Shown piece by piece: positions 37,203-64,000 of a stretch of DNA of 64,000 bases (the stretch's first letter is position 1; each line of letters opens with the position of its first letter). The stretch covers positions 1,408,001-1,472,000 of the forward strand of contig JAFBJZ010000850.1 in NCBI GenBank assembly GCA_016785225.1, written 5' to 3'. The stretch is from Psettodes erumei. Taxonomy: Eukaryota; Chordata; Actinopteri; Pleuronectiformes; Psettodidae. The notes beneath the pieces are model-generated. The model saw only the letters and a program-made list of their open reading frames with translations. It did no database searches and was not told the origin of the DNA. Both the position numbers and the translations under genes were made by a program.

Positions 37203-38564
37203 CGCGCCCACTCCTCCTCCTGAACGGGGACAATTAGCCAAACACACCGCGAGAAAATTAGCTCAGCGAACCTGTGCACACAGACCGATGCTATCACGTG
37301 GACTGATTAATTACCCATTTGTTGCATTATCTTAAACAGGTACGAACGAAATTAATGTTCACTTTGACGTTAATTCCCCGGCTGGAGGCATTTATGTGAA
37401 CATTTCCAGAGGCTTCGAGCTTGGACAAAAAAAACACACACACTGCAGGTTCACTCGGATACAAACCCCTCGATCCGCAACAGCGTGCATAGCAACAAAG
37501 TAACTCCGACACAAGCCAATAGCCTCTCGCTGACCGGGCGACGACAAAAGCCCCGCACAGGAAAAACCTACCCACCTTTTTTTTTTTTTTTTTTTTAGAA
37601 AACTCCCGTGGTGTCTCCGCGTTTTCTCTGACCACCGTGGACGTAGTTAAGAGCAACTTTTCCCACCGAGTTCAGCGTCGGGCTGCTCCGACTGAGTCCG
37701 CAGCAGACCTCCAGCCCCCCGGTTTGTTCGCAATCCCCCGCCTCTCTGCGCGCTGTCAAGCTCTGCGCGGTAACGTGAGCCGCATCCGATCACACCTTTC
37801 AAAATAAAGCCTGTAACCGGTGAAAAGTCGAGTAGCAAAGTTAGCAAAATTAACATCTTCTTTTCAATCTTTAGCTTCGGGCACGAAGAACCTATCATTT
37901 CATTTACACCCAGACAACCTTATAGAATATTCTCATTTTCATTTTATGCAAAAGTTCCCCTTTGTTTTTCATTAACACACGCTTGATCTTGTTTGTCAAA
38001 TCTTGCTGTTTGCTTGTTTCGCTCTGTTATAAATAACCAATTTCCCAATGATTGCAGTCAATCCAGCCATCATAAAAATCAGTTGTCATGAATGCGAACT
38101 CAGGCGAAACAGAGCTGCATTTTGAATTCCAACATTTTATGAGGGGCTTGCAAGCCCACCCCTAAAGGCTCCAATGCATAATTTAAGTCACACTATTATA
38201 TGGTCAAGAATGACCATTTAACGCAGTAAATCAATTTGCAGTTGTCTCCTTATGAAATCTGCTGACACTTTTAATAAAAAAAAGTGTACCAATTAAGCAA
38301 TTCCCCAAGCTTTTATTGTGAAGGCAAAAATCGAAGCGACTCCGGTTGTTGTCAGTGTACTTCCGTTAAACTTGTCGCAGTCGTTGGTCATTAACCCAAT
38401 AGACTCTGTCTGGTGCTCTCGCCCCCACACCTCCAGTCTGTCACAGCGGACTGACGTCGTTCTGACCTCCCACCCCACTCCCCCACGGTTCAACGCCTTA
38501 CCGTCAGGTGCTTTCGCAGACTCCCTGGGTTCTGTGATGGAATTCAGGAGACCACCTGCATTTG

Positions 38565-38700
38565 TTCAATGTTTACTTTTGATTAAGCCCCCATCATCAT
38601 ATAGCCCGACTGCCATTATTTGACAGGATATTTATTTCCGTATCCACAACGCCATGTCAAATAATTACATATTTGTCAAATAAACATGTAGTGATGCACC
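38565..38700. promoter_or_regulatory. Candidate conserved non-coding element, TGTCAAATA repeat
   Basis: Has TTTGATTAAGC, TTTGACAGGATATTTATTTCC, and TGTCAAATAATTACATATT followed by TGTCAAATAAACATG. The TGTCAAATA motif occurs twice 19 bp apart, next to TAATTA-like and forkhead-like (AAATAAACA) cores. Confidence 0.35.
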
Positions 38701-38919
38701 CCCTCCCTCCTCCTCGGCTCTATCTGGCAATCACGACGGGGAGTCTCACCATCCAAGCAGGATCATGAATGATTCAGCGCTCGGATGATACAAGGACGCA
38801 GCGAGTCTTCCTCGGAGAACACAGAAGGCTACGTGAGCGCTGGAATTAGCCTCGGGCAAAACTGCCTGGAAGTTTACACTATATCAGAGTGATGCATCAA
38901 TTGTCTACACTGTAGTTTA

Positions 38920-39115
38920 ATCACATCACTTTTCATTGTGTCCAAGGAGAGACCATTTGCGTAAAAGCGCATCCTGCTGGTATAAGGAGGGCAGTGCCAG
39001 GCACGAGCCTCGTTGAGCTCAAGAAATGTATTCATTATCATAACAAATTAGAATTTTGATTGGTGCATTAAAGACTTATTAATTTTAATTCATTTCCACG
39101 GGTTTAAAAAGAACA
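38920..39115. promoter_or_regulatory. Candidate conserved non-coding element
   Basis: Motif-dense sequence just beyond the kif5b 3' end: CATTTGCGTAAAAG, ATTCATTATCATAAC, AAATTAGAATTTTGATTGG, TTATTAATTTTAATTCATTTCC. No open frame. Confidence 0.35.
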
Positions 39116-39164
39116 CTTGACTCTATTCATAAGCTCTCTCGATAAGGAAATAAATGCACCGCAA

Positions 39165-40312
39165 AAAGCTTTCAAATGTCAATTTATTGAGTGCAGGTTG
39201 AAGTGTTGTAGGTCTGCTGAGAGCGTTGGAAATATACAGAACATGTACAGCCATGTTGTGACCTGGACAAACTAAACAGGCACTTACACAATCGTTTTAG
39301 TGCCGCTTCATGATTAAGTCGTCAATAATACTTTCAGTGGTAAAGCACGATAAGCATTTGGTTCATTTCAGCAAAGCATCTGAAACTGCCTTGGGTTTAA
39401 GGGAAAAAGACAATTGATTCAGAGATGCAGTCATGTAAAATTTTGTTACTTTTCTTAGGTTCTGCTGTAAACTTCTATTCTACACAATAACAGGAGGCCA
39501 TTGTCCTCGATTAGAGAATAGGAGGAGTGCTAATAAGGATACAACAGAGCTGACACAGTTTCAGAGTGTTACAGGCCAAAGTGAATCATCCACTTTAATT
39601 CAAGCATTTCAACCTCAGCTTGCATATATTAACAATAAAACATCATCTGTGTGTTGCCAAACAAAGTAAACAGAAGTGAACTAGCTCTTGCCTGCGGCCT
39701 TCAGGCATAAATAACACTTGTATCTGCCTTCTCCCTGTGCCTCTCTTGTCCTGAGCCAAAGACAAAAGTGTCGTTCCACTGTCAAATAATATTTGGGAAG
39801 CTGATGAGTTAGTGGCTTTTTAAAATTGCTGCAAAGTCGAGTGAAAATAAGAAATCCCAGCCTCACTTTGACCAACCGAGAGGTGTCAAACACACAACTT
39901 AATGGCTGAGACCGATCAACACAATCCTCTGCATAATAACAGTGATGCATAGTCAGAGAGATTTTTTAAATCTGCAACTCCTGTTTTATTTTGTCCCAGT
40001 CAACCAGTTCACAGGCCTGCAGTGTTTGCTAACACGAAAGGAATCCCTGAGAACTATGAACAAGGATTAGAGAACTGGAACGATGCTCTCTCTCTCTCTC
40101 GCTGTCTCTACTGTGCAACATGACAGCAGTGTCTTCATAACCAATGTGTTTTAGTTGCTCGTACAGCTAGAGGCTGGAATTCACAACAAAGTACAGGCCA
40201 TATGTATACACTATGTACATGCTTTGATAACAGAAGAATAGTGCAGTGATTCCAGATGGAAGATCAGTGTTTTGGTCCTTGGTTTCATGATTTGGGGGGT
40301 ATACCAGCATCC
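39165..40312 (-). other. kif5b: kif5b 3' UTR
   Basis: Follows the stop codon at 40,313-40,315. A minus-strand AATAAA (TTTATT at 39,183-39,188) would place the poly(A) site near 39,165, giving a 3' UTR of about 1.15 kb. The exact end is not proven. Confidence 0.5.
39183..39188 (-). terminator. kif5b: kif5b poly(A) signal AATAAA (candidate)
   Basis: Canonical hexamer on the minus strand, the best-placed one downstream of the stop before the enhancer-like block. Confidence 0.5.
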
Positions 40313-56381
<16,069 letters not shown>

Positions 56382-56530
56382 CACCGCCGCTGTGTACGGA
56401 TGGAGCGCTCCGTCCTCCCGCTACAGCTTCACGATTTAAAACCAGCAGGGAGCCACAGGGAGGCCGCGCCCCGATCAGAGATGGTGCACCGCTGCTGCCT
56501 CTCGCTGGCTTGGCCGAAAGTGTGCGGGAG
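56382..56530 (-). promoter_or_regulatory. kif5b: kif5b promoter and 5' UTR
   Basis: CpG-rich stretch just upstream of the ATG with a GATCGGGGCGCGGCC GC-box-like element (near 56,465) and a TTTTAAATC stretch (near 56,435). The start site is not defined. Confidence 0.5.
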
Positions 56531-57224
56531 TAGTCCTCAAAAACTATTTACACCGCTAACATTAATTACCATTTCCACTAACACCCTGCTGTAAAGTTTA
56601 AAAGAAAACTATCAATAAATACTATAAATATCAATTTACATTTTCCCCACGATTTCCTTGAAAACACGTTAAGCTTAAAAATGAAAATAAAATAAAATCA
56701 GAGCTTAGAAATGAATTTATGAGAAGAAAGCTAAAGAAAGTTGCAGGGCGTTCTATTTCCTGCTCAGACTGTATGATACGTCCAGCTATGAGCAGGGTGG
56801 GATGAAAGAACAGTCACAGTGCATGTCATATGAGCACAGCAGTCACATGGGACTTCAGGATAGGACAAACTACTGAGGCAGAGGCTCTTTTTTCATCCTG
56901 TCCAGAGAGGTCAGAGGTCAAGGTCAGCTACAGATTTAATAGCTGCTCTCGAGGGACTGTAAAGAGGATGACCAGGAGCCTTATTTACTACTGCTTCAGG
57001 CACAATGAAAATTCCCATAGAGAGTTGTGATTTAGTCTTTGTGGAGACGAGACTATGCAGAAACTTTACCCACATCCAGGACAGAATACTGTAATCTATG
57101 TTATTAGTCCACACTGTCAAAATTATTGATAAATGGGAGGTTGTGGGAGAAGAAAAAAACTATTATTTTTGTGAAGCATGGAGGTGATCCATCTTCAACA
57201 GGCCAGAGGCAGCAAGCTACATGA

Positions 57225-57251
57225 TCAATCATGTTTTTGAAACATGATTGA
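57225..57251. repeat. Perfect 12-bp inverted repeat, 3-base loop
   Basis: TCAATCATGTTT, TTG, AAACATGATTGA. It lies about 80 bp before the left duplicated block. Confidence 0.8.
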
Positions 57252-57329
57252 CCAGACTTCACAGTCGTGTACTGCAGTACTGTACTCTAGTGGTGACACC
57301 AATATATATATCACTTACACACCAGTTTA

Positions 57330-58195
57330 TGGTCTGAAAATCAGCTATGACAGGCAACAGGTTTTCAGTGAAAATAAAGTTTAAAAAAGTCTGTAATTCA
57401 AAGTATTCACAAAGAAGACATAAGACATTTGATATATGAGGTATAACAAAAAAGAGTGTAAACATTTGATGCTTCTACTTTTAAAATGCTTCACATCATC
57501 TCATTAAAATTACTCTCATTAATTATTCAGTACGTCAGACCCATGCAGAGAATCTGTATGTAGTGTGAATCTGGCAGGAAATGTTAGGCAAGTATTACAT
57601 ATGTGATGTGAGATTACTCTCCCCCTGCATCACGATCATCAACATCAATAATAACTGTGAAGAAAGGCTAAATCAAATTCCTGCACTGTTCTGTCTCAGT
57701 ATTTCTTTTCAAGCGTCTACAGTGGCTGAAATGAAAAGCCTTCTGGCCTGTGTGATGCTCTTCATTTGAAGCAGATGCTAATGACACATTTACCACAGAG
57801 CACAGGCAGCTGGTTGAAGATGTGTCTGCTGAGCTGTTACACTGAGGAGGAGGGGAATAAGTTGAAGCGGTTGAACTTCACAGTTTGCACAAACTGAGCA
57901 AAGCACACACATCCAGCAAAGTTTCCAGCGCTTGAAAGAAATCACAAACATCTGATGAGGATAATTCTATGAGTCACTGTGGGCTGTTAAACATCTTCTC
58001 ACCCCCTGGTACATAAACCATAGAATATTTACTCACAGCATCAGTCAAAAGGTGATTTTGACATGTTGGGTCTATTGTAAGAGGATCCTTATACACAGCT
58101 GCCAAAACATGTGCAGTTCTGTGCAGGGAAATGACTTAAGGCAAGCTGCTATGGTCAAAAATCAGATGATGAATTGAGAGACAATAAACTGAATG
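57330..58195. repeat. Duplicated block, left copy
   Basis: Direct repeat of 59,920-60,782. Shared landmarks in the same order: CAGCTATGACAGG/CAGCTGTGACATG, CTCATTAATTATTCAGTAC/CTCATTAACTATTCAGTAC, AGAAAGGCTAAATCAAATTC, TGGCTGAAATGAAAAGCC, GAGGAGGAGGGGAATAAGTT, AAACATCTTCTC, GGGTCTATTGT, AAGCTGCTATGGTC. The centre (57,709-57,863) is nearly identical to the other copy. Confidence 0.9.
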
Positions 58196-58524
58196 AGGGC
58201 AACATTATGCAGGGGAGACTATAATGTGCATTATCTACAGCATCCAGCAGGGGTCAGCAGACATTTTCAGAATAATGTACAGCTTTGGAGGAGATGAAGG
58301 GCTTTGCATCATTTCCCATAAATATTGTCATGATAATGGGAAGAAAACCTGAGAAATACTGTTAAAAAAATTTTACGGTACACACTTCAACATAGATAGA
58401 AATCACATGTACACAAAGTAAATGAGACTATTAAATTGGTTAATTTGGGATGTGAATTCTGTAACCTGTCTCCAAAAGATATTGCATTAAAAAAAAGATT
58501 ACAGTCATTATGGATGTACATATT

Positions 58525-61500
58525 TTTATTCCATAGAAACTGCAGCATTAGACAAGTGTTGAAGCAGTAAACCATCTTGCAGACACACACACAGTCGTAC
58601 TTTATCCTCCCCCCACTTTCACAAACGTACCCTCATGCACACACATTCAGTTAATGCTGAGCACTGGTGCAGGGAGATGAGACAGTAAACTTGTAAGACA
58701 GGAGTCACACACAGTCACTCAAAAGAGAAGGATGGGGGGGTTAACGAAGTGCACCATCACACTTTACAGCACGCAGTAAACTGCGGGGGGGTAGTATTGT
58801 AACACCCACTGACCTCCTAAAAATGGCATATCCTGAATGGATAGAAAATATAAATTATTCCAACAGTAAGTACATTCTCTAGATTAAGACCCATAAATAT
58901 GCATTTGAGAGCTCAAATTACAGTATGTACAGAGGTCCATGCGTCCACAATATACACACATAACAATAAATATTGGATATAGTCACAATACAGCATCAAG
59001 GTGGACATTTTTCTCTAAACAAGAAGAGGCCACAGCAAGACGGGGCAAGAGTCAGCATTCATAAACTAGCTAAGGAAAGGTGTTCACAACCTGTGTCTCT
59101 CAGTTATTAGGTTTTATTAGAGAGAGTTGCCATGGTTACTCCTGTCCTGCATCCAAAAGATGTGAAGAGGAGAGGAGAGGAGAGGGAGTGTTTTGCGGGG
59201 AAGGTCTGCAGAAGCACCAGTGAGCTTGTCCTCCAGGCTTCAACCTGACTCACGATAGAGAGAGAGAGGGAGATAGAGAGAGAGAAAGGAGGAGACATAG
59301 AGAGTCTCCCTGTGAAAAATGTGAAACTAGACATCAGTGAAAAGCACATCAGAAACTGTTACCTTTCTCACCCCTGACTCTGAAACCCCCTGTCAGGAGA
59401 TCGTGGTTTGACCAGTCAGTCAGAGAAAGAGGGAGGGAGAATGTGTGAAAGAAAAGTGTGTAGATGTATAGAGGAGTAACGGTAGTTTTTTACTGCATGA
59501 GTGAAAATGAAAGAGAGAAAAAAAAAGACAGGACCTAGTTTTGGCAACGTGGTTTCCGGTTGCTAAGTAACGGTCTCCGAGGGCAGAAGAAGCTCCTCTT
59601 TGAGGTTGTCCGTCTCCGAAATGAACAATTTTCCCCCAATCCCACCTCCACCCCCACCCACCACCCCACATCAGTGAGCGAAGGCCTTTTCTGAACAGTC
59701 TGTGAATGCTGGCAAAGCCAGAATAAGCAATTCATGGTCGTGACTGTCAGCAAATAAGGCAGCCACAGTGCAAAGCTGGAACTCTTTCTGAAGCACGGAG
59801 TCGGCTTATCCTGAGTGCACCACAAGCAGCGAGCTAAACTGTAAACAAAACCTGCAACATAAATCCAGCCCTAAAGAACAGCATTTGTTTGCAGGACACA
59901 GGCGTCCCCTTTTCAACATTAGTCTGAGGTCTAAGCATCAGCTGTGACATGTAACAACTTTTCAGTAAGCATAAAAAATTCTGAGATTCAACATTTAAAA
60001 GAAAATCAGTCAAGCCATGTTTTTAAAAAAAACAAAGATTTGATGTTGCTGATAATTTCAAATGCATCAGATCTGTATACTGCTGTGTATCCACTCATTA
60101 AAGTTCCTCTCATTAACTATTCAGTACTTCACAACCCAGATTTTGCCTCATGTGCTGCCTATTTCAAGCCCATGCAGAGATAAGTGGGAATCTGGCTCAC
60201 TAATAAGCAGCACATTATTATAAGCATTAAATTTGTGACATGAGAATACTTTCCCCCTGCAACACTATCATCATCCACATCAACAATGACAGTGAAGAAA
60301 GGCTAAATCAAATTCCTGCACTTTTCTGTCAAGCGTCTGCAGTGGCTGAAATGAAAAGCCTTCTGGCCTGTGTGATGCTCTTCATTTGAAGCAGATGCTA
60401 ATCACACATTTACCACAGAGCACGGGCAACTGGTTGAAGATGTGTCTGCTGAGCTGTTAAACTGAGGAGGAGGGGAATAAGTTGTGTGGAAGCAGTTAAA
60501 CCTCCAGTGCAAGTGCAAGCACTTGAAAGTAGTCAAGACCTTCTGATCAAGATAATGTTGTAAGTCACTGTTGGCTCCTAAACATCTTCTCCCCCCTGGG
60601 ACACAAAACGCAGTTTATTTACTCTCAGTATGAGACCAAAGCTGATTTAAACATACTGGGTCTATTGTGGTCGGGTTCTTGCACACATTAGCCTAAAGTG
60701 TACTTCTGTGTAGTGAAAGGATTCAAGCCAAGCTGCTATGGTCCGAAAAACAGATGATGAATAGACAAAGAAGGAACTAGGAGCAGGTAAAATATTTGCA
60801 AATGCACTCCTAATGAAATTAAAGCTAAACTGTTTCCCTTTTTGAGTTTAACTACAGTCATGTCTCTTTGGGGTGAATGAACAATAAGGGTTTTACCGAT
60901 GGAAAGCTATTTGAAAACATGTACACTCTTCTGCAGCATCCAGGCTTGGAGTTGCGGAGAAAACTTCATGATGACTGCATGTAGGAACCACGATTTTGAC
61001 CCTGGATCACTTCTTTCTATTTCCTACAGAGTACCTGGCCATTAAATGTCTGCTTAGTCCAGAGTCACAAATCTCCAGAATGATCTCACCACTTATCAAG
61101 ACAGATCAGAGAAAACATACTGAAAAAAACAGTAAATTCCAGTAAGCATTTTTCAAACTAACTCAGACATTTGTATTTTGAGAGTTGTTATCAGACAAAG
61201 GGGGAAAGTCTATATGCAGATTTGATAAGGCGCTTGGAACACAGGGGGCACTAATATAACTTGAGAGAGATAGCTTATCAGTGTTGGACTCATAAGTTTT
61301 GTTTTTTTTCAGGCAGAACGGTTTGCAATGGTGTTTTTTTCCTCCTGGAACATCTCGCTCTCACTACGTGTTACAAAGCATTGGTTGTAATGTGCCCTGA
61401 CCTCAGCCGAGCATGGCGTTGACGCATCCAATCAAAACACAAAACCATAAACGGGGTCAGACATTACGACCTATGAACGGTCACAACTGTTGACTCTTCT

Positions 61501-63736
61501 TGTCAGAGTTTGTACTGGATGACAGAGTGGTTGCGTTGATGATTCATGACACTTCACTGACCTCGAGATCAAACATAAAGCTTTCTTTCACGACGGTGTG
61601 TTTTAAAAGAGGGCTGATTTGGAAAAAAAAAAAACATTTCATCAACAGGGAACTAAGAAGCAGAATGCTCCAAGGCCTCAGTCTGCTGTTCATCTCCCAA
61701 ATACACTGCAGGTTAGTCCACAAAATCTTAAAAGCAAAAACAAAGAATAAATACCTTAACACTCGTCAAAACATGTTCCAGTTCCTTGGTTTTTACAAAT
61801 AAAATACATACAGTACTTGTTTATTTCTTTAGACAAACACGTATTGTTTTATAATATTTTCATATGTTCATTTTCAGTAGTCGTTACATAGATAGTATTT
61901 CAGCACAGCTTAAGAACTTGAAACAACACATGGGGACAGAGATGCATGAAAAAAATCAATCTTTTGGCTTATAGGTCAGTGTTGTTCATTCACCTGCACT
62001 GAGTCATAACAAACCTCAAGTCAAATACTTTCTGATGGTTTGTTTTATCCGTTTTATGTCATGGACAGGTGGTAAAACACAGTGAGAAGTTTGATTTCCT
62101 GCTCACTTGTCAGTTATGATATGTTACTCGCACATGTTCTGTTCTAATTCGTCTTTGGTGGCTCTCTTTACTTACACACTTAAATCCTGTCGCACTTCTG
62201 AAGTTCTGAAGGGTAGCTGCACTCATATGCAAATGATACCTTAAAGGATAAGTCTGGAGATATGCTAAGTTTTTTGTAATGAAAAAAAATCCCACAGAGA
62301 AACAATAACAAGCAATGTGCCAAAGAGATTTGAGTGTCCTGGGTCTACAGGTGTGTGATTTGGTCAACAGCTTAATGTTGGAAATGAGGAGAAGACGACA
62401 GGTCAAAAGATGCTAACAAGCACCGCGTCTGTCGAGCAACAACTTTCACAGTAACCAGTCATCTGTTGAAGATTTACATCTGCAACAGAGGTGGACTGAT
62501 GCTTTGCTTTTCATGGGATCTTCAGCCACTAACAATAACCAGCCTTGGTAACATCTCAAACAGAAAGTGAAAGAAATGCTAATCTATCCCACTATCTACC
62601 CGTGATAACTGGCTGCAGATTCGAGGCCTGTAAACTGCACTTACTGGCAGTGCACACTGACAAGCCTGTACGTCATCCTGCTCGGCTTCGTAAGGCGTGT
62701 CACACACTGAATGGTATTAGCTTCCAGTGGTGCTGACCCACTGTATTGCAATAGGTGGATAAACATACTGTAAACAATACGCGACACAGAATTCAGGGGA
62801 TTTTATGGGTACGCTTCATGATTATGGAAAATTAGAAAAGAAAAGGTATCACTGCTTGGGCCGCTCATGTCGGACTCACAAACTGACCCCCAGGCACCTG
62901 CACCTGCATTGTGCAGTTTAACCCCTGACTCCAGGCTGGAAGATACAAGTATTTTTGCGGCAGATTACAGCCTGAATATATTGCATACATAAACCAGAAG
63001 GGAACCCCCTCTGAAGACCCACCAGCCAAACTATTGATTTTTTTTTCCTGCTTGTTTCACACATACAGAGGAAGCATACAGAGCAGACAGAGACTGAAGC
63101 TATCAAGCACACTGATTTTTTTTTTAACATTCACTTGGGAAAAACGAGCTAGCACTTCAGTATACAGCAACAATAAAGCGACGCGGTTTTAACTGAGAGG
63201 GCCGACGTTCTTCCTCGGCTGTCCTCATTCGGACCCACAGTGTAAGGTGTTGACTTCCGGACCCTGTTGCGTAGAGGTGGAACTGAGATGAGAGGCATCG
63301 TCCCCCTACAGTCGAGCAGAACACGGCAGCGTTAGTTCCACTCCCGGGTCTTCCTCCACTGTATCTCGCCTCTCTGTTGCATGAGTCAGTTTGATTTACA
63401 AGTGCATCTCCCTAGAAGGGCTCAAGTCCTCTGTCAGAAAGGAAAAAAAATCAGGAAAGACCTCCTCATAAATAAAGGTTTGCTTATGAATCACATTGCT
63501 TTTCCTCTGCTGCGGAGGGAGGGTGATGGTAAACCATAACTCTCTGTTATAGTGGTGGAACCTCTGTCTGTGACATTAACACTACAGACAGGACAGTGTT
63601 AAAATGAACAGGTGATGAACTGAAACTGGAAGCTGTATGAAAAAAAGTTCAAACAATACTAAGGCCCTTCCACTGAAGACCTCCAGTTTATAGGGTAACA
63701 CAGCCGTCCTGATGAGATCAGCACATCGGCCAGATG
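58525..63736 (-). other. gfod1: gfod1 3' UTR (extent uncertain)
   Basis: Follows the gfod1 stop codon, with no other gene on either strand. Minus-strand AATAAA hexamers at 61,820-61,825 and 58,525-58,530 would give 3' UTRs of about 1.9 or 5.2 kb. The AT-rich, motif-dense end near 58,850-58,990 looks UTR-like. A GGAGA run lies at 59,166-59,187. Confidence 0.4.
59920..60782. repeat. Duplicated block, right copy
   Basis: Partner of 57,330-58,195, same orientation, offset about 2.6 kb. Its centre (60,332-60,484) differs from the left copy by only about five bases in 155. It lacks 15 bases (left copy near 57,694-57,708). If the gfod1 3' UTR reaches 58,525, this copy is transcribed. Confidence 0.9.
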
Positions 63737-64000
63737 CTAACAGTAGAGCGACATCCTACTCCGCCGCATGGCCTCGCTGATCAAATAGGCCGGGCTGACC
63801 TCTGGCTCCTCCGTCATCACCACAATGTTCTGCCACTCTCCACACTGGTTGGATTTCTTGATGGTATCCACCACACAGAGAGCGTACAGGCAATCCTCGA
63901 AGGTGGCGGCCATTGTCAGAGGCCTCCCGTCCCATGTCCGCCGGTCATCCTGGTCCTGAAAGGCCTGCCGCACGGCCTGGATCATACGGATCGTCCCGGT
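63737..64000 (-). CDS. gfod1: gfod1 (glucose-fructose oxidoreductase domain-containing 1), last exon, 3' part
   Basis: Minus-strand frame open from the window edge (ACC at 63,998-64,000) to a TAG stop at 63,737-63,739. It gives the last 87 residues: TGTIRMIQAVRQAFQDQDDR, RTWDGRPLTMAATFEDCLYA, and the end SEAMRRSRMSLYC. This is nearly identical to the C-terminus of human GFOD1 and unlike GFOD2 (which lacks the RMSLYC end). GFOD1 is a Gfo/Idh/MocA-type putative NAD(P)-dependent oxidoreductase of unknown substrate; the Rossmann fold lies in the N-terminal part beyond the window. Head-to-tail with kif5b on the same strand, separated by its long 3' UTR. Confidence 0.95.
   Translation of the reverse strand, partial: TGTIRMIQAVRQAFQDQDDRRTWDGRPLTMAATFEDCLYALCVVDTIKKSNQCGEWQNIVVMTEEPEVSPAYLISEAMRRSRMSLYC

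Larger units (their letters stand above)
34561..39164. other. Intergenic region between arhgap12 and kif5b 3' end
   Basis: About 4.6 kb. The left part (to about 37,800) is CpG-rich with CA/GT microsatellites (34,937-34,958, 35,141-35,158, 37,165-37,199) and a 20-base T-run (37,577-37,596). The right part is AT-rich and enhancer-like. The open frames here show no family match. Confidence 0.6.
56531..58524. other. Intergenic region between kif5b promoter and gfod1 3' end
   Basis: AT-rich, without open frames of interest. Contains a 12-bp perfect inverted repeat (57,225-57,251) and the left copy of a duplicated block. Confidence 0.6.

Noticed and set aside
36599..37335. Overlapping 212- and 223-residue plus-strand frames
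   Set aside because: CpG-rich DNA lacking stops; His-Thr runs come from a CA repeat. No recognisable domain.

Overview
The window is vertebrate nuclear DNA, almost certainly from a ray-finned (teleost) fish. It holds split genes with short GT-AG introns in one gene and a 28 kb intron in another, many CA/GT microsatellites, a teleost-type LINE tail (GGATGGATGGATG), and proteins that read as fish versions of human ARHGAP12, KIF5B and GFOD1. All three genes lie on the minus strand, so they read from right to left.

Layout, left to right. Positions 1-34,560 hold the 5' part of arhgap12, a Rho GTPase-activating protein. Eight coding exons (612-33,617) encode the first 496 residues: SH3, two canonical WW domains, a WW-like segment, and the first part of the PH domain. 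The rest of PH and the RhoGAP domain lie left of the window. Coding exons 1 and 2 are separated by a GC- and CpG-rich intron of about 28 kb (4,872-32,948). It has no recognisable gene but several AT-rich islands with homeodomain-, POU- and TCF-like motifs that look like conserved non-coding elements. A probable non-coding first exon and promoter lie at 34,200-34,560. From about 34,560 to 39,170 is intergenic DNA, with a change from CpG-rich to AT-rich near 37.9 kb and more enhancer-like sequence next to kif5b. Positions 39,170-56,530 hold a complete kif5b (kinesin-1 heavy chain). I assembled 26 coding exons with consistent splice phases into a 960-residue protein; human KIF5B has 963. Positions 56,530-58,525 are intergenic. 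Positions 58,525-64,000 hold the last coding exon of gfod1 (88 residues) and its apparently long 3' UTR.

arhgap12 and kif5b are also neighbours in human (10p11), next to ZEB1, whereas GFOD1 is on human 6p. The first pair is therefore old synteny and the gfod1 join is specific to this lineage. The enhancer-like islands in the arhgap12 intron could belong to the ZEB1 regulatory block (inference). No operons, phage, CRISPR or novel multi-gene system are present.

The best leads are: (1) a duplicated block of about 860 bp (57,330-58,195 and 59,920-60,782) whose central part is far better conserved than its flanks; (2) a probable GC-AG last intron in kif5b that is 105 nt, free of stops and in frame, so both splice outcomes make protein; (3) unusual substitutions in the kinesin alpha-4 helix; (4) a non-autonomous DNA transposon of about 0.7 kb with inverted ends in kif5b intron 1; and (5) the CpG-rich intron with candidate enhancers.
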